Positions 40,201-58,146 of a DNA stretch of 64,000 nucleotides are shown one piece after another. The stretch spans positions 10,863,871 through 10,927,870 of the forward strand of contig CM040451.1 in NCBI GenBank assembly GCA_022749755.1, read 5' to 3'. Below the pieces are notes generated by a model. It made no database searches. It saw only the letters and a list, made by a program, of their open reading frames with translations, and had not been told where the DNA came from. Source of the stretch: Azadirachta indica (Eukaryota > Streptophyta > Magnoliopsida > Sapindales > Meliaceae). Both the position numbers and the translations under genes were made by a program. Each line of letters begins with the position of its first letter. The stretch's first letter is position 1.

Positions 40201-40357
40201 ATAGAACAAATAGCCTACCCCTCCAGGAAAAAAAATTAAGACCTTACACATACCAACAAAGAAGAATGCACCCAATTTCATTTTAATTACTTTCTGTGAA
40301 TTGACTCTCTCTGTTATGAGAAGAAAAAAATAAAAATCTGTTGGCTCCAGCAATAGG
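34258..40357. other. Gene-poor intergenic region of about 6 kb
   Basis: The leftmost 200-300 bases are the promoter of the DUF4408/DUF761 gene. The remainder is AT-rich with scattered simple repeats: AT tracts at 37190-37207, a TTAAA-type pentamer run near 38113-38137, and A runs near 36609 and 36780. A GC-richer island at 35430-35610 stands out. Segments around 36240-36470 and 38160-38820 are also less AT-rich, but no exon, transposase or RNA gene is recognised. The short open frames 35340-35615 and 38612-38809 (both minus) have no family match that I can see. Confidence 0.45.
35430..35610. other. GC-rich island with a perfect 8-bp inverted repeat
   Basis: AACGGTCA (35436-35443) and TGACCGTT (35450-35457) form a perfect inverted repeat with a 6-bp AT spacer, followed by about 140 bases rich in G and C. 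The surroundings are strongly AT-rich and lack genes. It could be a fragment of a mobile-element terminal repeat or transferred genic sequence; no coding function is recognised. Confidence 0.35.
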
Positions 40358-45975
<5,618 letters not shown>

Positions 45976-48462
45976 GTTGCAAACTCTCTCTTCCTTCCAA
46001 AAAGCTTCTCCTTTTCTCCCAAAAAACTCTCCCTTTGTTTCTTCGTATGTATGGGAATATCAGCAGAAACCTTACAGACAAAGAAAGAAAGAAAAAGAAG
46101 GAGAAGAGGAAGAAATGGCAAAGTCCAAAATGGTTTCCTTTTCTCTTTAGTAGTCTATGTTCTGTACTTTTGTAGGTTGGACTTTGAAGATTCGCGTGTA
46201 TTCACACGCGTACTAAGCGGTCCTCTCTGCTTCCTTTCGCTTGCTTATTATGCTAGGCTTTTCGTAAGTGGCATTTGAATTGATGGCTAATCTTCTGTTT
46301 GGTTGCTCAGAAATATAGGAGGAAACCAAGAGAAAATCACATTTTCTTCGTTTCTTGGCTTTCTGAGCAATGGAAATGCCACTCGGAGCACTGTTGACTA
46401 AAGGGGAATTATCGTTTTTTATTTTTAAATAATATTAAATTCTCATCTTTGTCTAATATAGAATTCCTAGTAGAAGAGAATATTAGGTAAGGCAATTTTT
46501 TTTTCCTTCTTATATAAATCATATAATTAATTAATAACAATCAACTTATATATTATTTAACTATGCATTTGATCACCTATAAAGATACACTCTATATTTT
46601 TAAAAATTTTGTTAATGCATGTTTCATGGCATACTTTGATAATGACATTTTCTTAGCATTAATACATTTAGTTAAAACTTTATTGAGATAATCTATATTC
46701 AAAGAGAATATGTAATTATTGTGACTATTGAAATCATGCTGTTATATGCTAATTGTGTTAGGCTATTTAATTTTCTATTGGAATGATTGAGCATAGAGCC
46801 AAAAATTAGGTCACATTAATCAAATTGGGAGAGCAAAAAATTAAGACAATTATGTGATGACAAATTTGGGTTAGGGACGGAGGCTATGGCAAATGTCAAG
46901 TAATAATAATTGCCAAAAGAATTGAGCCAACAAGTTTAAAAATCATGTATTTGTTTGTATTAAATCATTTAATTTGCCTATCATAAATTGCCAGAAACGA
47001 GAGTATCTTTCAGTCATAATCATGTTGACCAATTGCAAATGATCATGTGTTGAGATTTACAATAAATTGGCTATTGCACTATCTTTTTCTGATTCGTTGT
47101 TTCTTCATACTAAGCCATTTTTGAATGGCTTTTAGATTTGATATGATCGAAAGAAATTCTTCCATGATGGTTTTACACTTTAATGCTTGACCATTAGCTT
47201 AGTGGTTTCTTTCATTTCATGATCCTCCTATTGGAGAGGGATTTGTGCCCACTCTGCCCTATATAAACTCTTTTGTGAAATCGGCTAGTTTTTATCATAA
47301 TTACATACTTATATCTAAAATGAGAAAATGTTGTCATATTGTGCTCAATTAAAACAAAATTACACGACCTACATGATTTAAAATATGATCGTTGTAGATA
47401 TTCTGGTGTTAGTTTGAAAGATTTTTGTGATATTTTGAGAGGGGAATTAACTAATGGTGGAAAAAGGGTGGGTGATGAAATTGTTTTTGACATTGTCAAT
47501 CAAGATATTTTTATTTTTCTCATTGGTTTTGGGGTATTTATGTTTAAAAAATTGTGACATATTTATATTGTAAATGAATTAGGAATAATATATAATTAAA
47601 AGAAAAGAAAAGAAAAGCCCCACTTGGTGGTTTAACACAGTCAGAGTTGAGTTGGTAGTCAAGCCAGCTGAAACTATCCATGCCTAGACTGAAGAACAAA
47701 GTAGAGCTGGGTTGTTTTGTCTGTGGTTCAGTTGGCTCTATTTACATCATCGTAGGTAGCCATGATGCCATTATTTAACTGAATGATTGAAAATAACTAT
47801 ATAATATTAGCATGGTTTTGGTATTGGTTCAACAAAACCATCATGCCAAAATCAGAATAAACGGCTTAAGGATGAATTATAATATGTTGTTTTCATTATA
47901 AAATAATTGATTTGTACTGTTTTGAGTGGATTTAAGCAATATGCAATCATGCCTTGCAAGGGACAAAAAGAGTGCCCCATAATCACACGCAATTCTAACT
48001 TTCCCCAACTGCTGTAATTTGCACTTTCTATTTTTGAATGCGCTGAAAACATGAAAGCAGAATATCTATGCAAGATTTGAACCAACAAATGGGAGAGCAT
48101 AGAATAGCCCAGAATTTAAAACACAAGAATTTTACATTCCTTATATCAAATGCCTGATCCATTATTTCTTTTCATATAATCCAACACCAATTATATAAGT
48201 TTCAATCTTCCTCAATCTCTTAGTAGCTACATTCTAATTACAGAAACCACCTGAGTTTTACTACATGGCCATGTAGTAACTAATACAGCAGTATGTCTAA
48301 TATATGACATTCTTCACTCCATCTGATGAAAAACTCAAGGCAAGAAAAGGAACTCTGAACTTATAGTATTATGATCTATTTTCACACAGGAGAAAGATGA
48401 TCTTAAAGACCTGTTTCTATGAATACACAAGGAGTCTCTCCGTCTATTTTGGGCTTCATATG
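45976..48462. other. Intergenic region between AGD5-like and LAZ1-like genes
   Basis: The first 150 bases are the AGD5-like leader and promoter. A partial foldback lies at 46268-46382. The rest is AT-rich without a recognised gene, with an AAAGA-type run near 47598-47616. The last 300-400 bases before 48463 are probably the LAZ1-like 3' UTR. The open frames 45931-46278, 47212-47499 (minus) and 47852-48100 (minus) show no family features. Confidence 0.45.
46268..46382. repeat. Imperfect foldback, about 115 bp
   Basis: Outer arms GTGGCATTT (46268-46276) and AAATGCCAC (46374-46382) pair, as do TTGCTCAGAAA (46303-46313) and TTTCTGAGCAA (46360-46370) and, less perfectly, the innermost AACCAAGAGAAAAT/ATTTTCTTCGTTTCTTGG. 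A 25-base bulge sits on the left arm. It is about 300 bp upstream of the AGD5-like start codon. It may be a small MITE or foldback; a miRNA precursor is not supported because no known mature sequence is seen. Confidence 0.5.
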
Positions 48463-50885
48463 TTATTCTCTCTTTTTGTTCAATCTCAGCTTAGCTTCTA
48501 CATCTCCGCTGTATGGTGAAACATTGTATGCATACTGCTGGAGAACAGAGAAGACTACCATTTCCAGACATACCAGGACATTTTGAAGAGCTTCCTCAAT
48601 GTGCTCCACATCCATCCAAAAATGATGAGATCGAATGATGCCCATAGCAGCTAGTATTTCAAGAACCACTCCCTGCATGTCGTTAACGATATGTGAATGA
48701 GAAATGGTATTCATACATGTGCTATTTATTATGAAGACAAAAAATGAAAAGGATCAAAGATGAAATGTAATGGGAAGAAAGAGGGAAAAGGAGAAGTTTA
48801 GGCATAACATAAAGTAACAGAGGTAAAGGCTACCATCATCTCCATCTATAGTAATACATACAACTATCATTCAAATCAAAGTACAATTAAATATGATTAC
48901 TCAAGGAACAAATTACTGAACTCTTAAAATTGTCAACAAAGGAAGTGTGTGCTTTGAATTTGTCCAAAGTAGCAATGCATTGAGTTGCCTAAAAAATGTT
49001 TTAAACAGTCTCCACGTTAACTTTGAGTCTATGAAGAAGCTCTAGGTAAGGCTTAATCAAGCAAGCTAGTTGGTAAATAAAGAAGCATTTGCACAAACAG
49101 CAAAATGGTGAACTTGAGGGCTGAATTAACTAGAAGCAACAAAGGACTGTTCCAGCCAAATAAGGACTGAACCAATTCAAATCATGCTAAATGGTTCACT
49201 AAATTTCATATGATAAAAACCCACCTCCTTAATAAGTTACTAGTGAGCATTAGGAGTCTTTAGGTGGATCAAAAGAATAAATTTGCAGGTTCTTGGTTAA
49301 ATCTAAGAACCCCCAATCCCGAACTTTTTTTAGCTCAAAGACAAGGAGCTCTGCAGAATATCCCCAAATTTTACAGGTCCTAATGTTTCTTATGTAGGAA
49401 CTGCTACTTCAACCAGTTCTGTCAGGCTGTGATAGGTTATTTTCATTTGCTTTTATGCTGCTATTGTGTTGTCTGCAGTTTTAAAGGTTCTGGTGTCCTT
49501 GATAACATTTTGGGTATGCATTTCAGCTCATTTCTGTGAATACTTTAAGCCTATACACTGCAAACGGAAGAGGATGGACTTATTTACCTGCCAAAAGCAA
49601 AAGAAGACAATTCCCTTGATGCATATGAACTTTGCAAGAGGTTTGTGTGGTTCCAACTCTTTTGCAAAAACATGGTAGAAAACTACCAAGGCATACAATG
49701 CCAATGAAACTGAAATGTTGAGGATGATGGTAAATGTCCAACTCAACCAAGCGGGGTACATCCCAAGAACTTGTAATGTAATCATCAAGATGGAACATAT
49801 TGGGCGGATAACGACAAACTGCCATGTCCAATATTTTAGGAGCTTTAGCGTGCGGTGATCAAGCCGGACAGTATGAGGCTGCAGATTATTAAAACAAGTG
49901 GTCAGATGCATGTATCAACCCATACATATAAAGCATATACTAACCACATCAGCCAGTAAAACTTTTAAGAGCAATAACAAATGCCATTAAAAGAATGATT
50001 TGCCACATTCCTCCCAGTTCAATTTAGAGATATTTTACATTACATAATAAGAAGACAAAAAATACAACAATTTATCCTCTATGTCTATTTCCAAATCCAA
50101 AGAGTGAGAAGAAAAAATGCTACAGGCCTCACTATCTCACTTTCTTGATTTACATTTCTCAACAAGTTAACTGTGCATTTGACATTTACAATACTCAAAT
50201 ATCGTGTTTAAGTTCATTTATGAGCTTCAAATGAAAATTTTAACCACCCAAAACACAGCACATCAACGATTGACAACCAAAAAACCAATATCTTATTGCT
50301 AACAAACCTGCTAACAAAAAAGCACTTCTCGCAGAAGCTACAGAAATGAAAAGTCAAAATACTAATACGCACCTGGAAAAGAGTCATTGGAAACGAGTGG
50401 TGAATCTCTCTTCCTTTAATTTCATCTGGCACAATATTCTTACTAATAGATATATTCAAATAACTGTAGAGCAAAGCAATAAACTTTGCAATAACCTGCA
50501 GATAAAACCACAACAAAACAAAACCTTAAAAGGAAAAAATAAAAACACTGCCTAAATCAACCAAACAGAATCATGAAATCAGAATTAACAAACCAAGCTA
50601 AGTCAAGCTGAAGCCACTCACCAAAGCCTCATAACATTCCTTAACGGAGTCCAAAAACATGAAGAAGGGTTTGCTTCCCCCGATATCCAACAAACCTACA
50701 AAAGAGTCCATGGCATAAATAGGAGCCATGAGGATTATAATTATTATAGCCTTCTGCTCCTTGGGCTTCTTCCAGAAAAACATATGCTGCGTCAACAGCT
50801 GCATCGTGAAATGCAACGTGACGATCACACAGAATCCCGATCCTACCAGAGTGATTTGCCGGCGACTCAACGTGCTTAGATCCAT
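48463..50885 (-). CDS. Short LAZ1-like DUF300 (TMEM184/Ost-alpha) membrane protein, 4 exons
   Basis: Exons (minus): 50885-50622, 50495-50373, 49878-49588, 48672-48463, joining to 295 residues. The family of seven-helix proteins includes Arabidopsis LAZ1 (tonoplast, linked to brassinosteroid signalling and cell death) and animal TMEM184/organic solute transporter alpha; plant substrates are not established. Visible: hydrophobic helices at ITLVGSGFCVIVTLHFTMQL and AIIIIILMAPIYAMDSFVGL, then conserved FFMFLDSVKECYEAL, FIALLYSYLNIS, GREIHHSFPMTLF, WTWQFVVIRPICSILMITLQ, HVFAKELEPHKPLAKF and GIVFFCFWQG, ending with YSGDVEAKLRLNKKRE. It matches the short-tailed homologues rather than the long LAZ1 itself. 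Translation could start at 50906 (MNFVRGG before MDLSTLS); 50885 is preferred because homologues as recalled begin MDL. No lesions. Confidence 0.92.
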
Positions 50886-51931
50886 TCCTCCCCGAACAAA
50901 GTTCAAATCTGCAGATGATGAAGTAATTGAAACCGGAAGTCCGATGATAATTAGAAATTCTCTCTCGTCTTCGGTGGATTGAGCTCTCCAACTATGCTGC
51001 CATAGCGGAACGAACGGAAGCTTCAGTGTGGGACCAATCGCCCATTTAATACTCTTCGGCTGTTCGCGTTGACGAGTAGACTATCGAGCGGGAAATTTGC
51101 CACGTTGGATTTTGGTCGTTGGATAAAATTTGACTAGTTTATAACAAGGCTAGATATTTTAAAGTTGTTTTAGATCGTATAAAAAATATTTATTTGATAA
51201 AATATATGGTTTAGAAAATCTTTTAATTAATTAATTAAACAAGTTATATAGTTTGAAAATAATTAAATTTGAATTCTTTATTTAATAAAAAAATATTTTC
51301 AGTTGTCAAAAGAATTTTCATTTGTGGATAAAAAATTCTTTTCTGTAATATGAATTTAGGATAAAAAAAAATAACACAAAAATGTTTAGATACATCCTTG
51401 GGAAATCATACGAGGCAAAAAGAGAAAAAATATTGAAAAATCTTAAATGATGTTTTCAATTTTTTTTTTTTCTAAAAAACCTTTTCCATCTTATAGAATC
51501 TCTTACCAGATAAGTTTTTGTCATGGATACTTTTAAAAAACTAAAAAAAAAAAAGTATTTTGGGAACACTTTTTTTTTTGGCAACAAAAATAGTTTAATT
51601 TTTTCTGCAATTGTTTACCTGCCATGACGTGTTAGTTTGTCTTAAACGTTTAACAACATTAACAGTACAAAACCCTCCAAATAACTTGAAACATGTATGA
51701 AATAATCATTCTGTTTGTTTGGACCGAAACTGTGGAATATGTGAAGAATTTAAAAATGGAGAAAATGTACTTAGTCATCATACAGGCGGGTTTTACAATG
51801 AGTTTTGGATTGGAACTGAGATGTACCATGGTTGAGAAACGGGAAGGAAATCATTCTTGTAATAACTGATACTCTTATCTTGCGCTGGTTATTTCCATCC
51901 TCAGTATTGTAAAGTTTAGCTTCACTGTAAA
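50886..51931. promoter_or_regulatory. Divergent spacer between LAZ1-like and beta-galactosidase genes
   Basis: About 1.05 kb separates two start codons pointing away from each other. The left 150 bases are GC-balanced (LAZ1-like leader and promoter). The centre (51130-51600) is AT-rich with A and T runs. The right part should hold the beta-galactosidase promoter and leader. No TATA or motif can be singled out with confidence. Confidence 0.45.
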
Positions 51932-54900
51932 ATGGGGATTAGCAAGAATTATATAGCATATGTTTTGCTGGTTATTTTGTTTCTTCAGAGTTCTTGTATT
52001 GAAACAGGACTTTCTGCTACTGTGACATATGATCATAGAGCCCTGGTTATTGATGGGAAGCGACGGGTTTTGCAGTCGGGTTCTATTCATTATCCTCGGA
52101 GTACTCCGGAGGTTGGTTGAATTTTAAGTAGATTTAACATGCACATATATGCAGATATACGTTCAAATATTGATGCATTATGTGCTAATGGAGTTTGTTG
52201 TGTTATAAATTTCAGGTGTGGCCGGAACTCATTAGGAAGTCCAAGGAAGGGGGACTGGATGTGATCGAGACTTATGTTTTCTGGAATTATCACGAGCCTG
52301 TAAGAGGACAGGTATATGGCAAAGTCTAATAAATCTAAATTACATAGAACTTTTTGTATTAAAAGGTGGAAAATTTTAATTAATCAAGAGAAGTTCTCTT
52401 GGTATCATATGCTTTCCTAATGATCATAAAAACTACGTCATGTATGTCATTTACATTGGGTGATTGTGAGCTAGCAGTAATCCCTATCGTTTATATAGTT
52501 GTTTGATGGGTGATACTAACATTTTCTTGGGAAATTATGCAGTATTATTTCGAAGGCAGGTTTGATCTAGTAAGGTTTGTGAAAACAGTTCAGGATGCTG
52601 GCCTTCTGGTTCATTTGAGAATTGGCCCATACGTCTGTGCTGAATGGAACTATGGGTAATTTCCGGTCACAGTTCCTCTTTTTGTTAGAATTCCTGATAA
52701 CTGGCAGACAACGTCTATTTGCTTCAAAGTTGCAGACTTACTTAGAAATGTCTCTCCAGTTAAAATCTTTCCTGGAATTTTAACAGGGGATTCCCTCTTT
52801 GGTTACATTTCATTCCTGGGATAAAGTTTCGAACAACAAATAACCTTTTTAAGGTACACACTGACATCTTAGGAGGTCTATAATATAAATACTTTTTCTC
52901 TGTCAAAGCATAAAACTGCTATTTGTATTAATGTCATTGCAGAACGAAATGAAGCGTTTTCTTGCAAAAATTGTGGATTTAATGAAGCAGGAGAATCTCT
53001 TTGCTTCTCAAGGAGGGCCAATCATTCTGGCACAGGTAATTTAAATCTTAGCTTCTCCAATTTTCGCTAAAACGCTAATCCATGTCTGATGAATGGACTG
53101 TTACAGGTTGAGAATGAATATGGGAATGTTGAATGGGCATATGGCGTTGGTGGAGAGTTGTACGTCAAATGGGCTGCAGAGACTGCTGTTAGTCTTAACA
53201 CAACTGTACCTTGGGTTATGTGCCAACAAGTAGATGCACCTGATACAATTGTAAGCACTTTATCATATGCACTCGCCTTTGTTCCCTATAAACTGATATC
53301 CAGAGTTTCATCAGCTTTCTATCACCACTATTTAAATGCAGATAAACACATGCAATGGATTTTACTGTGATGGATTTACCCCAAATTCCCATTCCAAGCC
53401 AATAATGTGGACTGAGAACTACAGTGGATGGTAACAATCTGTAGCTGATGCTGCTGATCTATGTTTCTTTTTAATCTATAACTAATCCAACCTAATTTTT
53501 AACTCTTCAAAATATTTCAAGGATTATTCTGGGACGTGAAGGGCTAAACCTTCTGTTTGATACTGCAGGTTTCTTTCCTTTGGCTATGCCATTCCTTTCC
53601 GGCCTGTTGAGGACCTTGCTTTTGCTGTTGCACGCTTTTTTGAAACCGGTGGCACATTTCAGAACTATTATATGGTAAACCTGTAATGAAATCTATTTCT
53701 CTTATTTTAGTTGTGACTTGATAATTACTTGAACTTCACCATTATGAGAGAGTTCTGGAAATAACACTAGCTTGCTGATAACTTAATTACAGTATTTTGG
53801 TGGAACAAACTTTGGACGAACTGCCGGTGGCCCTCTGGTCGCAACAAGTTATGATTATGACGCTCCAATAGATGAATATGGTATTCTAACACGCTATTGT
53901 GCTGTGAAGAAGTATATGCACCATTATTAAGATATTACTATGGAACCAGTTTCATTTAGTCAGGCTACAATTTCATTAGTCATTTGCAAAGAAAACTCTC
54001 TGCTCTATATTAAGAACTTGAAAAATGAAATGCAGGTTTTATTAGACAGCCGAAGTGGGGTCATTTGCGTGACATGCACAAGGCAATCAAGCTCTGTGAG
54101 GAATATTTGATCAGCTCCGACCCGACTCAACAGCAACTTGGTGTTAATTTAGAGGTAAATGCATCAGCTATTAATCTGATTTTGAGAGGTAATACAAATA
54201 TGGCTTTAGCTATTCTTCTTGACTTGTTAATGACTTTTTTTTGTTTTTTCCCTTGTCCGAAATTCAGGCACATATCTATTATAAATCTGCCAAGGACTGT
54301 GCAGCCTTTCTTGCTAATTATGACAGCAGTTCAGATGCGAATGTCACATTTAATGGAAATGTATACTTTCTTCCTGCTTGGTCTGTGAGCATCCTTCCGG
54401 ATTGTAAGAACGTTGTTTTCAACACAGCGAAGGTATAAAAACTTGTTGCATGTTCTTCGCATATTAGTGATTATAACGCCTATTGTCCTCTGTGATTGCT
54501 TTACTATTATACATTTTTGTCGTAGAAGAGAATAGGCACGCAACTTTTAATTAATTAAATATCAGATATAAATGATGGTAAATATTATAAATTGTTGTTT
54601 CATGGCAATACGTCAATACTTTTCTTTACATTTACTCAGACTACGTTTATTTTTTTTTTCTCCCTTGATCAACATATATGTACCATTTCAAGTGGTAATG
54701 TCTATTAAATTATTTTTCATATTCGAAGGTTGTTTCACAGAGAAATATTGGTGATCATTCTTTCACACAAAAAACAAATGTTAATGAATTGCTGTTGGAA
54801 TCATCAGCATGGAGCTGGTACAAAGAAAAAGTTGGTATTTCAGGCAACAACTCATTCGTAAAGCCTGGTCTATTGGAGCAGATTAATACCACAAAAGACA

Positions 54901-57638
54901 CTAGTGATTTCTTGTGGTACACAACAAGGTAATTCATTCAGTTTTTAGCTATGCTTATCGGTGGTTTGTTCCCAGGACTGTCAATAAAAGAAATCTGAAG
55001 ATTGATTTTCAGGATGAAGCAAGAGTTACCAAATACCATCGCACCGATGGTTTTACTCTTTAAAAATGATTTGTTCTTTCTGGTCCTCTGATTTTCAGGT
55101 CAGATTGTTGGCCATTTCAGTAGATAGAGAGACTGCTATACATTCTTTTCTTTTCAATTATCTGCAATTTCTTACTTCTTATGGTAGGAAAAAAGAATAT
55201 ACTTGACTGAAAAGAAACTTGACCTGTATTTATATCTTGCATTCTGTTATTTCTTTCTTATTTCTTTCTTGTTTTTAATTTCCTATCATGTTTAGTATTC
55301 AGTAGAAGAATACTAATGTAATATTAAGGATTAACACTGACATTTTTCGTTTGTCGGTGCTTCAATCATTTTGCCAGTGTCAATATCGCGCCTGGTCAAG
55401 AGAAAGAAGTCGTTTTGAACGTTGAGAGTTGGGGGCATGCAGCACTTGTTTATCTAAATAAAAAGCTTGTAGGTAGGTAACCTAATGATTGCAATATGAT
55501 TGTATCTGCCTTCTCTATTTTTTCCCATGCACAAAAGCAAAAGTGCTTTCATTTTGAAATTGTTAATGTGTTTTAGAAACTTGATAGATTTCTAATCATT
55601 TCTCCCGGCATTCTAGTTATCATATATCTCTCAGTTGCTTTGCACATACTCAAATTCCTGGATATTCTTCGTACCAATCTCAATGTTTCTCCGTCTCATC
55701 AGTTTCCAGTTCAGATTGATTCTGAATGATTAACACATCCCAGAATTGCCACTAAGGACTGCGTTATGTGTGATTGTATGAAGATTGATGCACATTTTAT
55801 GCTGAATCTTTGCAGGATTTGGATATGGTAACCATGACTTCGCAAGCTTCTCAATCAATGAGAAACTTAGTCTTAGAGAAGGAAATAATACACTGGATCT
55901 ATAGAGTATGATGGTTGGTCTACAGGTAAACGAGTTTTTTTTTTCCTTCCCTTACATGTTAGGTGTTATTTATTATGCATTCACCACAGTATCAAAATTT
56001 TATACCTGATTCTGTCAATTCTTCTAAAGATTCTGTGCCATGAGTTCTGCTATCACGCAGAGCGTGATCAAAGAGCAATCATGTACTAGGTCCAGATATT
56101 TTTGAGGCCTAAGGAGTTGAGTTACTAATTTGTCGTTCATTTCTTTTCATGTACACCAGAACTATGGACCATGGTTCGACGTTGCTGGGGCAGGAATCTA
56201 TTCCGTAGTCCTCATTGACCTGAAGAATGGCAAGAATGATCTTTCCTGGGGAGAATGGACCTATCAGGTTGGAGCATAGAGTTCAGCTTTCTCTTGTTAT
56301 TTTACAAAGACCATAATATGCAAAGTTCATCGAAATATCTTAATTTTGCATTGTGAAATGATGCAAATTTAGATTAAGTGAGCTTTCTATTTATTTAGAA
56401 AAGCAGTAATAGGAGTCTTGCAAACAATTGATCCTGGACTCATAATTGTTAAGCTACATATTTGTATTCCTTTCAGATAGGAGTCGAAGGAGAGTACCTT
56501 GGACTGGATAAGGTGAGTCTTGCAAACAGTTCATTGTGGACTCAAGGAAGCAATCTTCCTGTTAATAAGAGTCTGATATGGTACAAGGTGAGGAAATACA
56601 GTAGAATACAGCAATCTGAATCAGAATCTTAAAGTAAAATATTGTTTTCTGTCGGTTAAATTTGATGTTTTTTCTTTTATTCTCAGGTTACATTCCTTTC
56701 TCCTGAAGGGAAGGGCCCTCTAGCGTTGAATCTTGCTAGCATGGGAAAGGGTCAAGCTTGGGTTAATGGGCAGAGCATTGGGCGATATTGGTCTGCCTAT
56801 CTCTCGCCATCTACTGGTTGCACTGAAAAATGTGATTACAGAGGATCATATGATCCATCTAAATGTCAAAAAAAGTGTGGCCAACCTGCCCAAACACTGT
56901 AAGGGAGAACATACATTTCTCACCATTCAAAGTTTTGTTACATTCTTTTCCATTAGTTCCGACGATATAGAAAATGTCCAGGTATTATATCCCGCGCACT
57001 TGGGTAAACCCTGGTGAAAATTTGCTTGTCCTTCATGAAGAGCTCGGTGGTGACCCATCAAAGATCTCTTTGCTAACAAAAACTGGCCAAGACATATGTT
57101 CATTTGTATCGGAGGCTGATCCTCCACCGGTGGATTCCTGGAAAACCAACTTAGAGTTCATGTCTAAAAGACCCGAAGTTAGATTGGCCTGTGAACGAGG
57201 ATGGCGCATTGCTGCTGTTAATTTTGCCAGCTTTGGAACTCCTGAAGGAAACTGTGGCTCGTTCCGTCCAGGACCTTGCCACGTCGATGTTTTATCACTT
57301 GTTCAGAAGGTAAGAAAGACAAACTGGAAACAGGATTTCAAATCTGAATTGTAGATAAGTTCTGCATTGGTAGGAAGTCAAACTGGATAAGTTTTTCTTT
57401 TCCGGCAGAATTCTAACCACTGTCATTTGCCGCTGATTGCTTGAGTTCAGGTTCTGGAGGAATAATTCATGTTTTATCCTATTGTTTCTTGTTGCTGAAT
57501 CTTTCTATTTTGATTTGGATGGAATATCAGGTTTGCATTGGCCAAGTTGAATGTTCCATCCCCGTCTCCTCAGCTAACCTTGGTAATGCCTGCCCCCGGG
57601 TGATAAAAAGCCTTGCAGTTGAAGCTCATTGCAGCTAA
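51932..57638 (+). CDS. BGAL: Beta-galactosidase (GH35) with C-terminal SUEL lectin-like domain, 19 exons, interrupted by an in-frame TAG
   Basis: Exons: 51932-52111, 52216-52311, 52543-52655, 52787-52853, 52943-53035, 53107-53250, 53342-53430, 53569-53674, 53793-53880, 54036-54154, 54268-54432, 54729-54928, 55378-55472, 55816-55925, 56160-56267, 56477-56587, 56687-56898, 56982-57309, 57531-57638. All are GT-AG and in phase, 844 codons in total. Codon 548 (55902-55904) is TAG where relatives have Leu (context NNTLDL-stop-SMMVGLQN). The enzyme hydrolyses terminal beta-galactose from cell-wall polymers. Features: signal peptide (about 1-28), [13 protein letters not shown], active-site [14 protein letters not shown] with acid/base Glu187, nucleophile Glu256 in MWTENYSGW, jelly-roll domains, and a C-terminal galactose-binding-lectin-like domain (about 760-843, [24 protein letters not shown]). 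The truncated product keeps the catalytic domain but loses about 296 residues. Splice sites and frame downstream remain intact, so the lesion is recent, allelic or a sequence error. Skipping exon 14 (110 nt) would shift frame. Confidence 0.92.
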
Positions 57639-58146
57639 TAAAGTCCAAATTAGCACCTCCAGGGAAGAAAATATATTAACAGTGACAACTCATTGTGATG
57701 GATCAGACGGTTTCTGGTGTATTTGTTGTAATTTAAGCTGTCATATTACAACTAAAACATTTCAAGCAACAATCCTCTTATCATCCAATTTTAGTCTGAA
57801 AGGCCGTCATATTCATCTCCGCATAATTTCCTTTCATTCAGTCACGGGTAACTGTCCTGGAATCAGTCAAATATCGAAGGCTCTATCTTTCATGTCCTAT
57901 ATGTAGCTAAAGCTGTTCCACAAACTTTACAATAACATCAAACTGGACAAACGGTAAACAACATTGAGGAAAGATTACGAATATTGGATACGGAAACTAC
58001 ATTCTGGCCATGGCTTTCAATTGTCTTCTCATTTAACATCAATTTATTTTTTATAAATTCTTAATTCTCACTCAGGCACTGCAAGCATCTTGGAAGCAAC
58101 ACTGGCTTACTGAACTGCACACACAATGATCCAAAATACATTTTAT
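57639..58146. other. Convergent 3' spacer, beta-galactosidase and quinone oxidoreductase
   Basis: 508 bp between two facing stop codons, expected to hold both 3' UTRs. An open frame at 57613-57906 overlaps the end of the galactosidase and has no family features. Confidence 0.55.

Noticed and set aside
56513..56520. AAGGTGAGTC as a possible donor in beta-galactosidase exon 16
   Set aside because: Continuing the frame gives a family-like [20 protein letters not shown] segment; splicing here would delete it.
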